Assembly: GCF_014250675.1 (NCBI RefSeq)
Contig: NZ_JACHTG010000004.1
Span: 1,117,501 to 1,181,500, forward strand
Source: Cetobacterium sp. 8H
Lineage (GTDB): Bacteria; Fusobacteriota; Fusobacteriia; Fusobacteriales; Fusobacteriaceae
DNA: 64,000 bases
Direction: 5' to 3'
The notes under the pieces are model-generated. The model saw only the letters and a program-made list of their open reading frames with translations. It made no database searches and had not been told where the DNA came from. Of this stretch, positions 45,122-55,364 are shown piece by piece. The position numbers and the translations under genes were made by a program. The first letter of the stretch is position 1. Every line of letters starts with the position of its first letter.

Positions 45122-46279
45122 TTATAATGCTTTTTGAAGAATTTCTCTACTAATTTTTAAAGTTAAATCTCCGCTTTCAGATAAAGCAGTTCTTTTATTA
45201 TGCTCTAAAGATTTTATAATATCATCAAATTGAGCTTCCGTGATATTATAATCTGAAAGATGAGTTTTCATTCCTAGACTTTCAAAGAATTCACGTGTCT
45301 TGCTTATAGCTAGGTCAATTTTTTTATCTTCATTTTCTTCACAGATATGCCAAACACGTTCAGCATACTGAATAAGTTTCTTTCTCTTTTGTTCTTTTCT
45401 AACTTCCCAGATAGCAGGTTGTAACACTGCAAGAGTCTTAGCATGATCTATTCCAAATATAGCTGTAATTTCATGTCCGATCATATGTGTAGTCCAATCT
45501 TGAGGGACACCAGCACCAATAAGACCATTTAAAGCCATTGTAGCACACCAAACTAAATTAGCTCTAGCATCATAATTTTCAGGTTCATCTAAAGTAGTTT
45601 TTCCTACTTCAATTAGAGTCTGTAAAATTCCTTCAGCAGTTCTATCTTGGAATCTAGCATCTACAGGATATGTTACATATTGTTCAACAGTATGTATAAA
45701 AGTATCTACAATTCCGTTAGCTACTTGAGTTTTAGGTAGAGTAAATGTAAGTGTAGGATCTAAAATTGAGAATTTAGGGAAAGTAAACATACTAAAAACA
45801 GGAACTTTTATATTTTTATGACTGATAACTGCACCGTTATTCATTTCAGATCCAGTAGCAGGAAGTGTAACAACAGTTCCCATAGGAGTAGCTCTATCAA
45901 CAGGAGCAAGTTCAAACTCTGGAGTTAAAAGGTCTAAAGCATCTCCAGAATAGTTAGCAGCAAGTGCGATAAATTTAGTTCCATCCATAACAGAACCCCC
46001 ACCTACAGCAAGTAAAAAATCTATATTTTTTTCTTTTACAATTTCTACAGCTTTCATTAATGTATCAAATTGAGGATTAGGTTCAATTCCACCAAATTCA
46101 AAAACCTCTCTATTTGGAAGGTTTTTTAAGACAGTTTCTAAAGTACCGAATTTTTTAACAGAGCCTCCTCCATAAGTAATAAGAACTTTAGCATTTTTTG
46201 GTACCAATGAATCCAATTGATTAAGAGTATCTTTTCCAAAAACTATATGAGTAGGGTTATAAAAATCAAAATTTAACAT
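45122..46279 (-). CDS. Iron-containing alcohol dehydrogenase, YqhD/BdhA-like
   Basis: A 385-residue group III alcohol dehydrogenase. It has the nucleotide motif YGGGSVKKFG and VGGGSVMDGTKFIA near the N-terminus, VVTLPATGSEMN, and the metal ligands in HTVEQYV and HMIGHEITAIFGIDHAKTLA. It most likely reduces aldehydes with NADPH. The ATG at 46279 follows GGAGG by 8 bases; upstream in-frame codons overlap that site. A MerR-type promoter with a 19-base spacer precedes it, and the regulator is encoded just upstream, pointing to aldehyde detoxification. Confidence 0.92.
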   Translation of the reverse strand: MLNFDFYNPTHIVFGKDTLNQLDSLVPKNAKVLITYGGGSVKKFGTLETVLKNLPNREVFEFGGIEPNPQFDTLMKAVEIVKEKNIDFLLAVGGGSVMDGTKFIALAANYSGDALDLLTPEFELAPVDRATPMGTVVTLPATGSEMNNGAVISHKNIKVPVFSMFTFPKFSILDPTLTFTLPKTQVANGIVDTFIHTVEQYVTYPVDARFQDRTAEGILQTLIEVGKTTLDEPENYDARANLVWCATMALNGLIGAGVPQDWTTHMIGHEITAIFGIDHAKTLAVLQPAIWEVRKEQKRKKLIQYAERVWHICEENEDKKIDLAISKTREFFESLGMKTHLSDYNITEAQFDDIIKSLEHNKRTALSESGDLTLKISREILQKAL

Positions 46280-46314
46280 ATTATCATCCTCCAAATTTAT
46301 TTTGTTATATGGAA

Positions 46315-46345
46315 ACTATATACCTTAGAGTCAACTCTAAGTCAA
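46315..46345 (-). promoter_or_regulatory. MerR-type promoter and operator of the alcohol dehydrogenase gene
   Basis: Minus-strand TTGACT (46340-46345) and TATAGT (46315-46320) are 19 bases apart, the over-long spacing typical of MerR-activated promoters. Within the spacer, CTTAGAG-N4-CTCTAAG (46324-46341) is a perfect dyad of the NmlR/AdhR operator type. Confidence 0.85.
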
Positions 46346-46349
46346 GATA

Positions 46350-46718
46350 TTATTTACAAGAGCTCTCTTTATTATCATACCATGCTATTTTTAAATCTAA
46401 CTTATTCAAATTTTTGTAAAGATTTTCAATCTGTTCAAGTATATTTTTTCTATGTTGGAGTAATATATTTTTTCTTTCTTCACAGGTATGATCACCCTCA
46501 AGACTTAAATCTACAATTGATTTTATATCTTCTATTTTCATACCAGTATTTTTTAAACATTTAATAATTTCAATCCAAAAGATATCATCATCCGTAAAAA
46601 CTCTGACACCATTTTTATTTCTAGATATATTAACTAATAAACCACATTTTTCATAATATCGAATCGTATGTTCTGTTAATCCAGTAACAGAAACTACATT
46701 TTTTATAGAATAAGCCAC
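46350..46718 (-). CDS. MerR family regulator, AdhR/NmlR-like
   Basis: A 122-residue transcription factor. It has the winged-helix MerR DNA-binding motif SVTGLTEHTIRYYEKCGLL, RVFTDDDIFWIEIIKCLKNTGM, and a C-terminal coiled-coil. Cys54 in KCLKNTGM coincides with the conserved redox/aldehyde-sensing cysteine of NmlR and AdhR. GTG at 46718, 5 bases after GGAGG, is the chosen start; a TTG four codons upstream overlaps the site. It likely activates the adjacent dehydrogenase gene by untwisting its 19-base-spacer promoter. Confidence 0.88.
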   Translation of the reverse strand: MAYSIKNVVSVTGLTEHTIRYYEKCGLLVNISRNKNGVRVFTDDDIFWIEIIKCLKNTGMKIEDIKSIVDLSLEGDHTCEERKNILLQHRKNILEQIENLYKNLNKLDLKIAWYDNKESSCK

Positions 46719-46738
46719 ACAAACCTCCAACTATATAT

Positions 46739-47662
46739 CTAAATATGTAGTATTTTTTTTATGATATCTGATCTTAAAATAATACCTAAATATTTATTAT
46801 TTTCAACAACATATATTCTTGTTACACCACGATTTATAAAAAGATATGAAATCTCCATAAGAGAGGCTTCTTTATCTATAGTTATAACTCCTTCGGTTCT
46901 GTATAAATCTTTTATAACCATTGTTTTTTCATTTACTAAATAATTTTCAAAAGGCTCTCCGATTGTGATAAAACTTAAATCATTTAAAAGAGTCGTATGT
47001 TTTGGCATTCCAAAAGCTATAAGCTCTCTTTCAGTAATTTCACCCAAAAATTTATTGTTGTTATCAACTACAGGAATACCACTAACTTTTTCAATAATAA
47101 TTCTTTTAGCAATATCTTCTAGAGTATTTGTAACTTTAGCAGGTGAAGGGGTATGAGTATACAGATCTTCCGCAATAATATTGTGATCAATTTCAATCTT
47201 TGTTCTATCAAGAATTTCGATAGTCTTATCTGCGGATTTATAAGTTAAAATTTCATCTAAAACAGCCTTATTTTTTAAACATAATCTAGATATACCAGAC
47301 ATAATTTTTAAAATATTTTTATTTTTTAAAACATCTGCAAGAATAAGGATAATAATTTTTACCTCTTCAGTTTTGTCTCCCAAAGCTTTCATAAAAATAG
47401 GTTTTTCAGGAAAACCAATGGCAACAACGATATCATCAAAATATTCTAATCTAGCATGTGGGATAGCTATACCACATCCAATATAAGTTGATGCTTCTTC
47501 CTCTCTTTTTATAATAGCTTTTTTCATGATACTTCTTTCAATTTTTACTTGTTTATTAACTTTAGATACTTCATCTACAAGGTTAGATACAAGTTCTTCA
47601 AAACTATCCCCTTTTAAATTTGGAATAATTTTATCTTCAGAAAGATAACTGGACAATTTCAT
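46739..47662 (-). CDS. PTS EIIA (fructose/nitrogen type) fused to two CBS domains
   Basis: 307 residues. The N-terminal half (about 1-150) is a PTS EIIA type 2 domain with the phosphorylated His69 in GIAIPHARL. The C-terminal half holds two CBS repeats (about 168-225 and 245-305), which bind adenine nucleotides; IIIEKVSGIPVVDNNNKFLGEITE and FINRGVTRIYVVENNKYLGII are typical. No EIIB or EIIC is adjacent, so this is likely a regulatory phosphoprotein rather than a transport component. The merR gene follows 20 bases after its stop and may be cotranscribed. Confidence 0.88.
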   Translation of the reverse strand: MKLSSYLSEDKIIPNLKGDSFEELVSNLVDEVSKVNKQVKIERSIMKKAIIKREEEASTYIGCGIAIPHARLEYFDDIVVAIGFPEKPIFMKALGDKTEEVKIIILILADVLKNKNILKIMSGISRLCLKNKAVLDEILTYKSADKTIEILDRTKIEIDHNIIAEDLYTHTPSPAKVTNTLEDIAKRIIIEKVSGIPVVDNNNKFLGEITERELIAFGMPKHTTLLNDLSFITIGEPFENYLVNEKTMVIKDLYRTEGVITIDKEASLMEISYLFINRGVTRIYVVENNKYLGIILRSDIIKKILHI

Positions 47663-47752
47663 GTTTATCCTCTCCTTAACAATTTTTTAGTATATGTTAA
47701 CACAAGGGTATTATATAATGTTTTTTTATAAAATAAAATAAAATATTAAAAA

Positions 47753-47784
47753 AAATGGTTAAGAGTATATTCTTAACCATTTTA
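47753..47784 (-). terminator. Intrinsic terminator of the metG-galU-groEL gene run
   Basis: AAAATGGTTAAGA and TCTTAACCATTTT pair around GTATAT, with a T tract on the minus strand, just after the last gene of the nine-gene run. Confidence 0.9.
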
Positions 47785-47795
47785 AGTGATAAAAA

Positions 47796-48788
47796 TTACA
47801 TAACAATTTGATAAAGTTTAATTTGCTCATTTAGTTTATCAAAATCAACAGCTGGGATTGTAACATCCTCACTATTTATAAGGAAAGTAATCTCTTCTTT
47901 ACCTTTAGCTTTAGAGTATCTAGAGAATAAATTAAGGGCAAAATCAATTTCTTCATCAGAAAGTTCACCATATGCAACCATATGAGGTCCAGGAACTTCT
48001 TTACCTCTAATGAATAGAGTTCCGTAATTTTTGTATTCATCAATTTTTAAATTATCTTGTTCTTCTCTTCCAACAATTAGATATTTTCCTTTTTCAAATC
48101 TAAAGAATCTACCAATTTTTAAAAGATGGAAAAGATTTGAGTTTTCATCCTCAAGAAGTCCATCTTGCTCAAGGATTTTAAGTCTCTTAGAATAACCAGG
48201 ATCTGTTAAAAGACACCCTCCACCAGGAGTTGGATAATCAACAAGTCCATAGTTTTCCATAAGTTCCATTTGCACTTTTCTACTTCTTCCCTGGATATCA
48301 AGAAGTTGTGATCTATCTACCCAACCAAGTCTTTCAGGTTTACTTTCAGGTAAAAGTTTAGCTGAAAGAGGTCTAACGATAAGATCTTCAAGTCCAGGAG
48401 ATAGAGCTTTTACTTTTTCAAGAGCTTGATAATTTTGAGACATAGGTCTTTGTCCTAAAACCTCTCCAGAGATAATAAAAGATGCTCCAAATTTTTCCAT
48501 AAGATCACCGGCAGTTTTAAACATAAGTGCATGACAATCAATACAAGGGTTCATATTTTTCCCACGCCCATGTACAGGGTTTTTAAGAATATCAGTATGA
48601 ATGCTACTAAAGTTAACATATTCAAGCTGAACTCCTAATTGTTCTGCCATATTTTCTGCTTTTTCATTTTTTCCACCGAAGAAATGAGATACAAAGTTAA
48701 GAGCTATAACTTCAATCCCTTGATCTTTTATAACTTTTATTGCCAGAGCACTATCAAGTCCTCCAGAAAAAAGTGCTAATGCTTTCAT
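47796..48788 (-). CDS. PP-loop ATPase, ThiI/MnmA-like tRNA thiolation family
   Basis: A 330-residue protein with an N-terminal PP-loop SGGLDS (residues 8-13) and cysteines in NPCIDCHALMF, as in sulfur-transferring tRNA-modifying enzymes that adenylate their target. The remainder includes PTPGGGCLLTDPGYSKRLK, recalling ThiI/MnmA relatives. Databases sometimes call such proteins tRNA methyltransferases, which I do not support. The THUMP domain of ThiI is absent, so the exact modification is unknown. Last gene of the run beginning with DUF374. Confidence 0.75.
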   Translation of the reverse strand: MKALALFSGGLDSALAIKVIKDQGIEVIALNFVSHFFGGKNEKAENMAEQLGVQLEYVNFSSIHTDILKNPVHGRGKNMNPCIDCHALMFKTAGDLMEKFGASFIISGEVLGQRPMSQNYQALEKVKALSPGLEDLIVRPLSAKLLPESKPERLGWVDRSQLLDIQGRSRKVQMELMENYGLVDYPTPGGGCLLTDPGYSKRLKILEQDGLLEDENSNLFHLLKIGRFFRFEKGKYLIVGREEQDNLKIDEYKNYGTLFIRGKEVPGPHMVAYGELSDEEIDFALNLFSRYSKAKGKEEITFLINSEDVTIPAVDFDKLNEQIKLYQIVM

Positions 48789-48805
48789 AATTAAACCTCC
48801 ACTTA

Positions 48806-49318
48806 TTATTCGTGGTCAATATCTAAAAAAGTATTTTGTCTTAAATCGTTTTTTCCATCATAGAAGAAGTTAATATTTTTAGGAACAGAAGTAAAAACAT
48901 TTTTACTTATAGGAATCCATTTAGCTTCTTTTATATTGATTGCTCCACTTAAAAAATCTAAGATTCTTTGAGCATCTTTACCATTTATATTTTCTAGATT
49001 TAATGTTACCACTTTATCATTTTTTATATAATCTGCTATTTTTTTACATTCAGCAAAACTTTTAGGATTTACAAAAATAGTTTGACAATCCTCTTGTGAA
49101 CTGTTAACAACAGCCTTACTCTCAGCTTTAGGAACAGTATTGCTTATAAAAGAGTTATTAGTCTCTTCTTTAGGCATCGTTCTAATAGTAGGAACAGGAC
49201 CAGCTAAAACCTCTTCCTCTTCTTGAAGTTCATCATAAGAGTTTTCATCAGGATCAAAAGTAAGACCAACACTATCAGTAAAATCTTTAAAAGCATTTTT
49301 AAATTTAGTAATTTTCAT
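48806..49318 (-). CDS. sepF: Cell division protein SepF
   Basis: SepF anchors FtsZ to the membrane. The 170-residue protein has an N-terminal amphipathic stretch (MKITKFKNAFKDF), an acidic variable linker (about 20-75) and the conserved core with TIFVNPKSFAECKKIADYI and NINGKDAQRILDFLSGA. ATG at 49318 is 5 bases after GGAGG. It follows yggS by 8 bases, the same order (ylmE-ylmF) as in Firmicutes. Confidence 0.9.
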   Translation of the reverse strand: MKITKFKNAFKDFTDSVGLTFDPDENSYDELQEEEEVLAGPVPTIRTMPKEETNNSFISNTVPKAESKAVVNSSQEDCQTIFVNPKSFAECKKIADYIKNDKVVTLNLENINGKDAQRILDFLSGAINIKEAKWIPISKNVFTSVPKNINFFYDGKNDLRQNTFLDIDHE

Positions 49319-49337
49319 TGTAACCTCCATTGTTAGT

Positions 49338-50009
49338 TTATTCGAATATTTTACTACCTACTCTAATTAAAGTTGCACCCTCTTCAAGAGCAATTTTATA
49401 ATCGTTACTCATTCCCATAGATAACTCAGTTAGGGTGTCGTTGAAATAAAGTTTATTCAGTTCATCTTTAAGTTCTCTAATTCTTCTAAAACCAGATCTA
49501 ATAAAATCGTCATTATCAGTATACGGAGCCATAGTCATAAGCCCTTTTATATTGATATTTTTAAGATTTAATAGAGCGGGAATATCTTGAAGAAGTTCTA
49601 AGTAATCATATCCCTCTTTGGTCTCCTCTTCAAAAAGATTAATTTCTAATAGAACATCAATCTTTTTGTTATGTTCTGAAGCTCTTTTATCAATCTCTTG
49701 AGCAAGAGATAATTTATTGACAGAATGAATCATATCAATAAAAGAAGCAATATATTTAACCTTATTTTTTTGAAGATTCCCTATAAAGTGCCATTTTTTT
49801 TCAATTGGAAAATCAGAAAGTTCATCATTTTTTTTAGTTATAATTTGAACTCTATTTTCTCCTAAATTTTTAGCTCCACCTTCCAAAACTTTTTTAATAG
49901 TTTCAGAATCTACATATTTAGTAACCGCGATAAGTTCAACCTTTTCAGGATGTGGGGAATGAATTTCGATATCTTTAAAAATTCTATCTATATTTTCTGA
50001 AATATTCAC
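49338..50009 (-). CDS. PLP homeostasis protein YggS/YlmE
   Basis: A 223-residue single-domain alanine-racemase-fold PLP protein. The N-terminal IELIAVTKYVD-like block (VELIAVTKYVDSE) with its PLP lysine, GENRVQ, KWHFIGNLQKNKVKYI and the C-terminal LSMGMSNDYKIALEEGATLIRVGS are diagnostic. It binds PLP but is not known to be a racemase; loss disturbs vitamin B6 and amino-acid pools in E. coli. Upstream of sepF. Confidence 0.95.
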   Translation of the reverse strand: MNISENIDRIFKDIEIHSPHPEKVELIAVTKYVDSETIKKVLEGGAKNLGENRVQIITKKNDELSDFPIEKKWHFIGNLQKNKVKYIASFIDMIHSVNKLSLAQEIDKRASEHNKKIDVLLEINLFEEETKEGYDYLELLQDIPALLNLKNINIKGLMTMAPYTDNDDFIRSGFRRIRELKDELNKLYFNDTLTELSMGMSNDYKIALEEGATLIRVGSKIFE

Positions 50010-50026
50010 AAAATCCTCCTAAAAAA

Positions 50027-51106
50027 TTATATAAATTCACTAAAAACATCGTTTGCCATAAGAACACCCTTTTTAGAAAGGATATAGTTATTAGTGTCTG
50101 TCTTTATAAGAAAGCCTTTTTTAACCAATGTTTCACAAAGAGCTATATATTTTCCTCTAGGAGAAATCCCATCTGGAATAACTCTTAGGCCAAGTATATA
50201 TTCATAAACTTCTTTTTCATCTGGAGATACAAATTCCTCTTCTAAAATAGGTTTTATACCACTAGATATCTTACCATAATATTCAGAAAAGGTTAAGTCA
50301 TTTTTGTAACGTATTCCATTATAATATCCAGATGCACCTAAACCTATTCCTAAATACTCCTCATTTTTCCAGTATTTAGTATTATGTAGAGCTCTTTTTT
50401 CAGGAAGACAGAAGTTAGAAATTTCATATTGAATATAACCTTGTTTTTCAGCTTCATCTATAATTAATTCATACATAGAGGCTTCTAAATCGTTATCGGT
50501 TTCTTTATATTCACCTTTTTCAAGTTTAGTAAAAAATTCAGTTCCCTCTTCCCAAATAAGAGAATAGATTGAAAAGTGCTCAGGTCTTAAAGAAAAAAGT
50601 TTATTTAAATCAAGTTTTAAATTATCTAAAGTTTGGTTAGGAAGAGAAAACATTAAATCCAAGCTAATATTTTCAAATCCGGCTTCTCTTGCGAAAAAGA
50701 AAGCCTCCTCGCCTTCAGCAGAGGAGTGCATTCTTCCAAGTGTTTTTAAATTATCAGTATCAAAGCTTTGGATTCCTATGCTAACTCTATTTATACCAGC
50801 TCTCCTAAATTCTTTAAATTTTTCAAGATTTACAGTTTTAGGATTAACTTCTAAAGTAATTTCTGCATTTTCAACAATATTTAAGTTGGATAAAATTCTT
50901 GAAACTTGTTCAGGAGTAAGAAGGGACGGAGTCCCTCCCCCAAAGTAAACAGTGTCTAAAGAGAAATGGGGATACATATTGATCTCTTTAATAAGGGCGT
51001 CTACATACTTTTCTCTATCGTCGATTGTTGATTTGAAAGATAGAAAGTCGCAGTAGTTACATTTATTTAAACAGAATGGAATATGTATATATATTCCGTT
51101 TAACAT
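50027..51106 (-). CDS. hemW: HemW-like radical SAM haem chaperone
   Basis: A 359-residue radical SAM protein. It starts MLNGIYIHIPFCLNKCNYCDF, with the cluster CX3CX2C at about residues 12-19, followed by VYFGGGTPSLL and a HemW-type C-terminal domain (EEYLGIGLGASGY). Such proteins were once annotated as oxygen-independent coproporphyrinogen oxidase, but HemW is a haem-trafficking protein lacking that activity. Nothing in the window makes haem. Confidence 0.88.
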   Translation of the reverse strand: MLNGIYIHIPFCLNKCNYCDFLSFKSTIDDREKYVDALIKEINMYPHFSLDTVYFGGGTPSLLTPEQVSRILSNLNIVENAEITLEVNPKTVNLEKFKEFRRAGINRVSIGIQSFDTDNLKTLGRMHSSAEGEEAFFFAREAGFENISLDLMFSLPNQTLDNLKLDLNKLFSLRPEHFSIYSLIWEEGTEFFTKLEKGEYKETDNDLEASMYELIIDEAEKQGYIQYEISNFCLPEKRALHNTKYWKNEEYLGIGLGASGYYNGIRYKNDLTFSEYYGKISSGIKPILEEEFVSPDEKEVYEYILGLRVIPDGISPRGKYIALCETLVKKGFLIKTDTNNYILSKKGVLMANDVFSEFI

Positions 51107-51121
51107 AAAAATTCCTCCATT

Positions 51122-52822
51122 TTAGTCAACGAAAGCTTCGAAATCTTTCATTGTTTTAGCTAATTTTTCATTAGCTTTTTCCTCTGTTGAATCAACAACA
51201 CAGAAGTAATATTTTATTTTAGGTTCAGTTCCAGATGGTCTTGCAGTAATATATGTATTGTCATCTAAAATAAATTGGATAACATTTGATTTAGGTAGAG
51301 GAATAGGATCAACTATATCAGATTCAAAATCTATCTTTTTAATAACTTTTTTACCTAAAAGAGTTTCAAAATTATTATCTCTTAAGTTAGTCATTATTTT
51401 AGAGATAGCTTCAACACCCTCTTTCCCTTTTTTTGTAACTGCAATAATACCTTCTCTATAAAAGCCAAATTTTTTATAAAGTTTTTCAAGTTCACAAGGA
51501 ATAGAAGAACCTAAACTAGCATAATAAGCAGCCATTTCAGCTATAAGAAGCGTTGAAACAACGGCATCTTTATCTCTAGCATGAGTACCTACAAGGTATC
51601 CGTAAGATTCTTCAAATCCCATTAAGAATGTAGCGTCAAAAATTCCTTCTTCAAACTCTCTTATTTTTTCACCAATAAATTTAAATCCAGTCAGTGTTCT
51701 AAAAATTTTAACATTTTTTTCCTTAGCAATAACATCAAGCATAGGTGTTGAAACAACAGTCGATATAACAGCGCCATTCTTAGGAATATCCTGTTTATTT
51801 TCAAGGATATAGTTCATCAATAAAAGTCCTATTTGGTTTCCGTTAGGATACATCCAATTTCCGTTAGATTCTTTAACAGCAACCCCGATTCTATCAGCAT
51901 CAGGATCATTAGCCATACATATAGTAGCTCCAACTTTGTCAGCAAGATCTGTACTTAACTTGAAAACAGCTGGATCCTCAGGATTTGCATAAGAGCAAGT
52001 AGGAAAATTTCCATCTGGTTGTTCTTGTTCAGGAACAATAAAGATAGAATTGAAACCAGTTTCTGCAAAAGCTCTTTTAACAGGTCTTCCACCAGTTCCA
52101 TGAAGAGGGGAATAAACAATTTTAAAATTCTCTTTTCCAGGGATATTGTTATGAATTATTTGAAGTTTAACCGCTTCTAAAAACTTTGTGTCCATAGATT
52201 CATCGATATATTCAACAAGTCCTTTTTCAAAAGCTAAATCTTTATCCATAATTTTTATGTCATCAAAAGATTTAACATCATTTACCATATTTACAATACC
52301 GCTTGCTTGTGGCTCAATGATTTGACAACCATCATTCCAGTACACTTTATAACCATTGTATTCTTGAGGATTGTGAGAAGCTGTAACAACAACTCCAGCG
52401 ACAGCTTTTAACTCTCTTACAGCAAAAGAAAGCTCAGGAGTTGATCTTAAAGATTTGAAAAGATAAGCTTTTATTCCATTTCCAGCAAGAACAAGAGCAG
52501 TATTTAAAGCATACTCTTCAGAACCAATTCTACAGTCATAAGCAATGGCTACTCCCATTTTTTTTCCATCTTCACCAGTAGTTTTAAGGATATAGTTAGC
52601 TAAACCTTGAGTCGCCTTTCTGATGGTATATTTATTGATTCTATTTATACCAACACCTCTTACACCTCTCATACCACCAGTACCAAAACTTAGATTAGTA
52701 TAAAATCTATCTTCAATCTCTTTAGGATTGTTCTCAATAGCTTTTAAATCCTCTCTATCTTTTATATCGATATAATCCGAATTAAGCCATATATTATAGT
52801 TTTCTAAAGTAAATTTATCCAT
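51122..52822 (-). CDS. Phosphoglucomutase/phosphomannomutase
   Basis: A 566-residue alpha-D-phosphohexomutase of the PgcA type. The phosphoserine loop is VVVTASHNPQEYNGYK, metal binding is DPDADR, the sugar-selectivity loop GFEESYGYL and the phosphate-binding loop RPSGTEPKIKYYF. It interconverts glucose 1- and 6-phosphate, feeding the UDP-glucose enzyme encoded two genes upstream (galU). It is separated from groEL by 16 bases. Confidence 0.95.
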   Translation of the reverse strand: MDKFTLENYNIWLNSDYIDIKDREDLKAIENNPKEIEDRFYTNLSFGTGGMRGVRGVGINRINKYTIRKATQGLANYILKTTGEDGKKMGVAIAYDCRIGSEEYALNTALVLAGNGIKAYLFKSLRSTPELSFAVRELKAVAGVVVTASHNPQEYNGYKVYWNDGCQIIEPQASGIVNMVNDVKSFDDIKIMDKDLAFEKGLVEYIDESMDTKFLEAVKLQIIHNNIPGKENFKIVYSPLHGTGGRPVKRAFAETGFNSIFIVPEQEQPDGNFPTCSYANPEDPAVFKLSTDLADKVGATICMANDPDADRIGVAVKESNGNWMYPNGNQIGLLLMNYILENKQDIPKNGAVISTVVSTPMLDVIAKEKNVKIFRTLTGFKFIGEKIREFEEGIFDATFLMGFEESYGYLVGTHARDKDAVVSTLLIAEMAAYYASLGSSIPCELEKLYKKFGFYREGIIAVTKKGKEGVEAISKIMTNLRDNNFETLLGKKVIKKIDFESDIVDPIPLPKSNVIQFILDDNTYITARPSGTEPKIKYYFCVVDSTEEKANEKLAKTMKDFEAFVD

Positions 52823-52838
52823 TTTAAAAATCCTCCCC

Positions 52839-54467
<1,629 letters not shown>

Positions 54468-55346
54468 TTAAAACTTAATCTCATCTTTTAAATACTTGAT
54501 TAAATCTTCTCTAGTTTCTTCGTTTCTAAGCCCAAACTCAATGTTAGCTTTAAGAAGACCGATTTTGTTTCCTATATCATATCTTTTTCCTTTGAAGTTA
54601 TATGCAACTACCTTTTGCTCATCATTAATCATTTTTAAAATAGCATCTGTAAGTTGAATCTCTCCACCTTTTCCAGGCTCAGTTGTTTCTAAATATTTAA
54701 AAATATCTCCAGAAAGTAAATATCTTCCAAGACAAGCAAAATTAGATGGAGCTTCTTCAACACTTGGTTTTTCGATGAAATCAATCATTTCAACAGTATC
54801 TTCATCTAACGTTTTAGAAGGTTTAACAATTCCGTATTTAGATACATCTTTATTTTCAACTTCTTGAACACCAATAACACTAGAACCATATTTTTCATAG
54901 ACATCGATAAGTTGTTTAGCAACCGGAGCTTCAGGGTTATAAACGATATCATCTCCAAGAGCTATAAGGAAAGGTTCATCTCCAATGAAAGATTTAGCCT
55001 TTAAAATAGCATGTCCTAGTCCTAAAGGATGGTTTTGTCTAACATAGTAGATATTAGCCATGCTTGAAATATCATCGATTTTTTTAAGAAGCTCAAATTT
55101 ACCATCTTTTTCAAGAGTGTTTTCAAGCTCATAAGAAAAATCAAAATGATCTTCAATTGAATTTTTATTTCTACCAGTAACAATTACAATATCTGTAATT
55201 CCAGATTGAACTAATTCCTCAACAATATATTGAAGAGAAGGCTTGTCAACAATAACAAGCATCTCCTTTGGTTGAGCTTTTGTAGCAGGTAGAACCCTTG
55301 TTCCTAAACCTGCTGCTGGTATGACAGCTTTAGTAACTTTTTTCAT
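54468..55346 (-). CDS. galU: UTP-glucose-1-phosphate uridylyltransferase
   Basis: GalU makes UDP-glucose from UTP and glucose 1-phosphate. The 292-residue protein has the nucleotide motif [28 protein letters not shown] metal-binding region, [12 protein letters not shown] and [11 protein letters not shown]. Length is typical. It links pyrimidine nucleotides to envelope sugar synthesis, and the mutase gene two downstream makes its substrate. Confidence 0.97.
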   Translation of the reverse strand: MKKVTKAVIPAAGLGTRVLPATKAQPKEMLVIVDKPSLQYIVEELVQSGITDIVIVTGRNKNSIEDHFDFSYELENTLEKDGKFELLKKIDDISSMANIYYVRQNHPLGLGHAILKAKSFIGDEPFLIALGDDIVYNPEAPVAKQLIDVYEKYGSSVIGVQEVENKDVSKYGIVKPSKTLDEDTVEMIDFIEKPSVEEAPSNFACLGRYLLSGDIFKYLETTEPGKGGEIQLTDAILKMINDEQKVVAYNFKGKRYDIGNKIGLLKANIEFGLRNEETREDLIKYLKDEIKF

Positions 55347-55364
55347 TGTATTTCCCCCTAAAAT

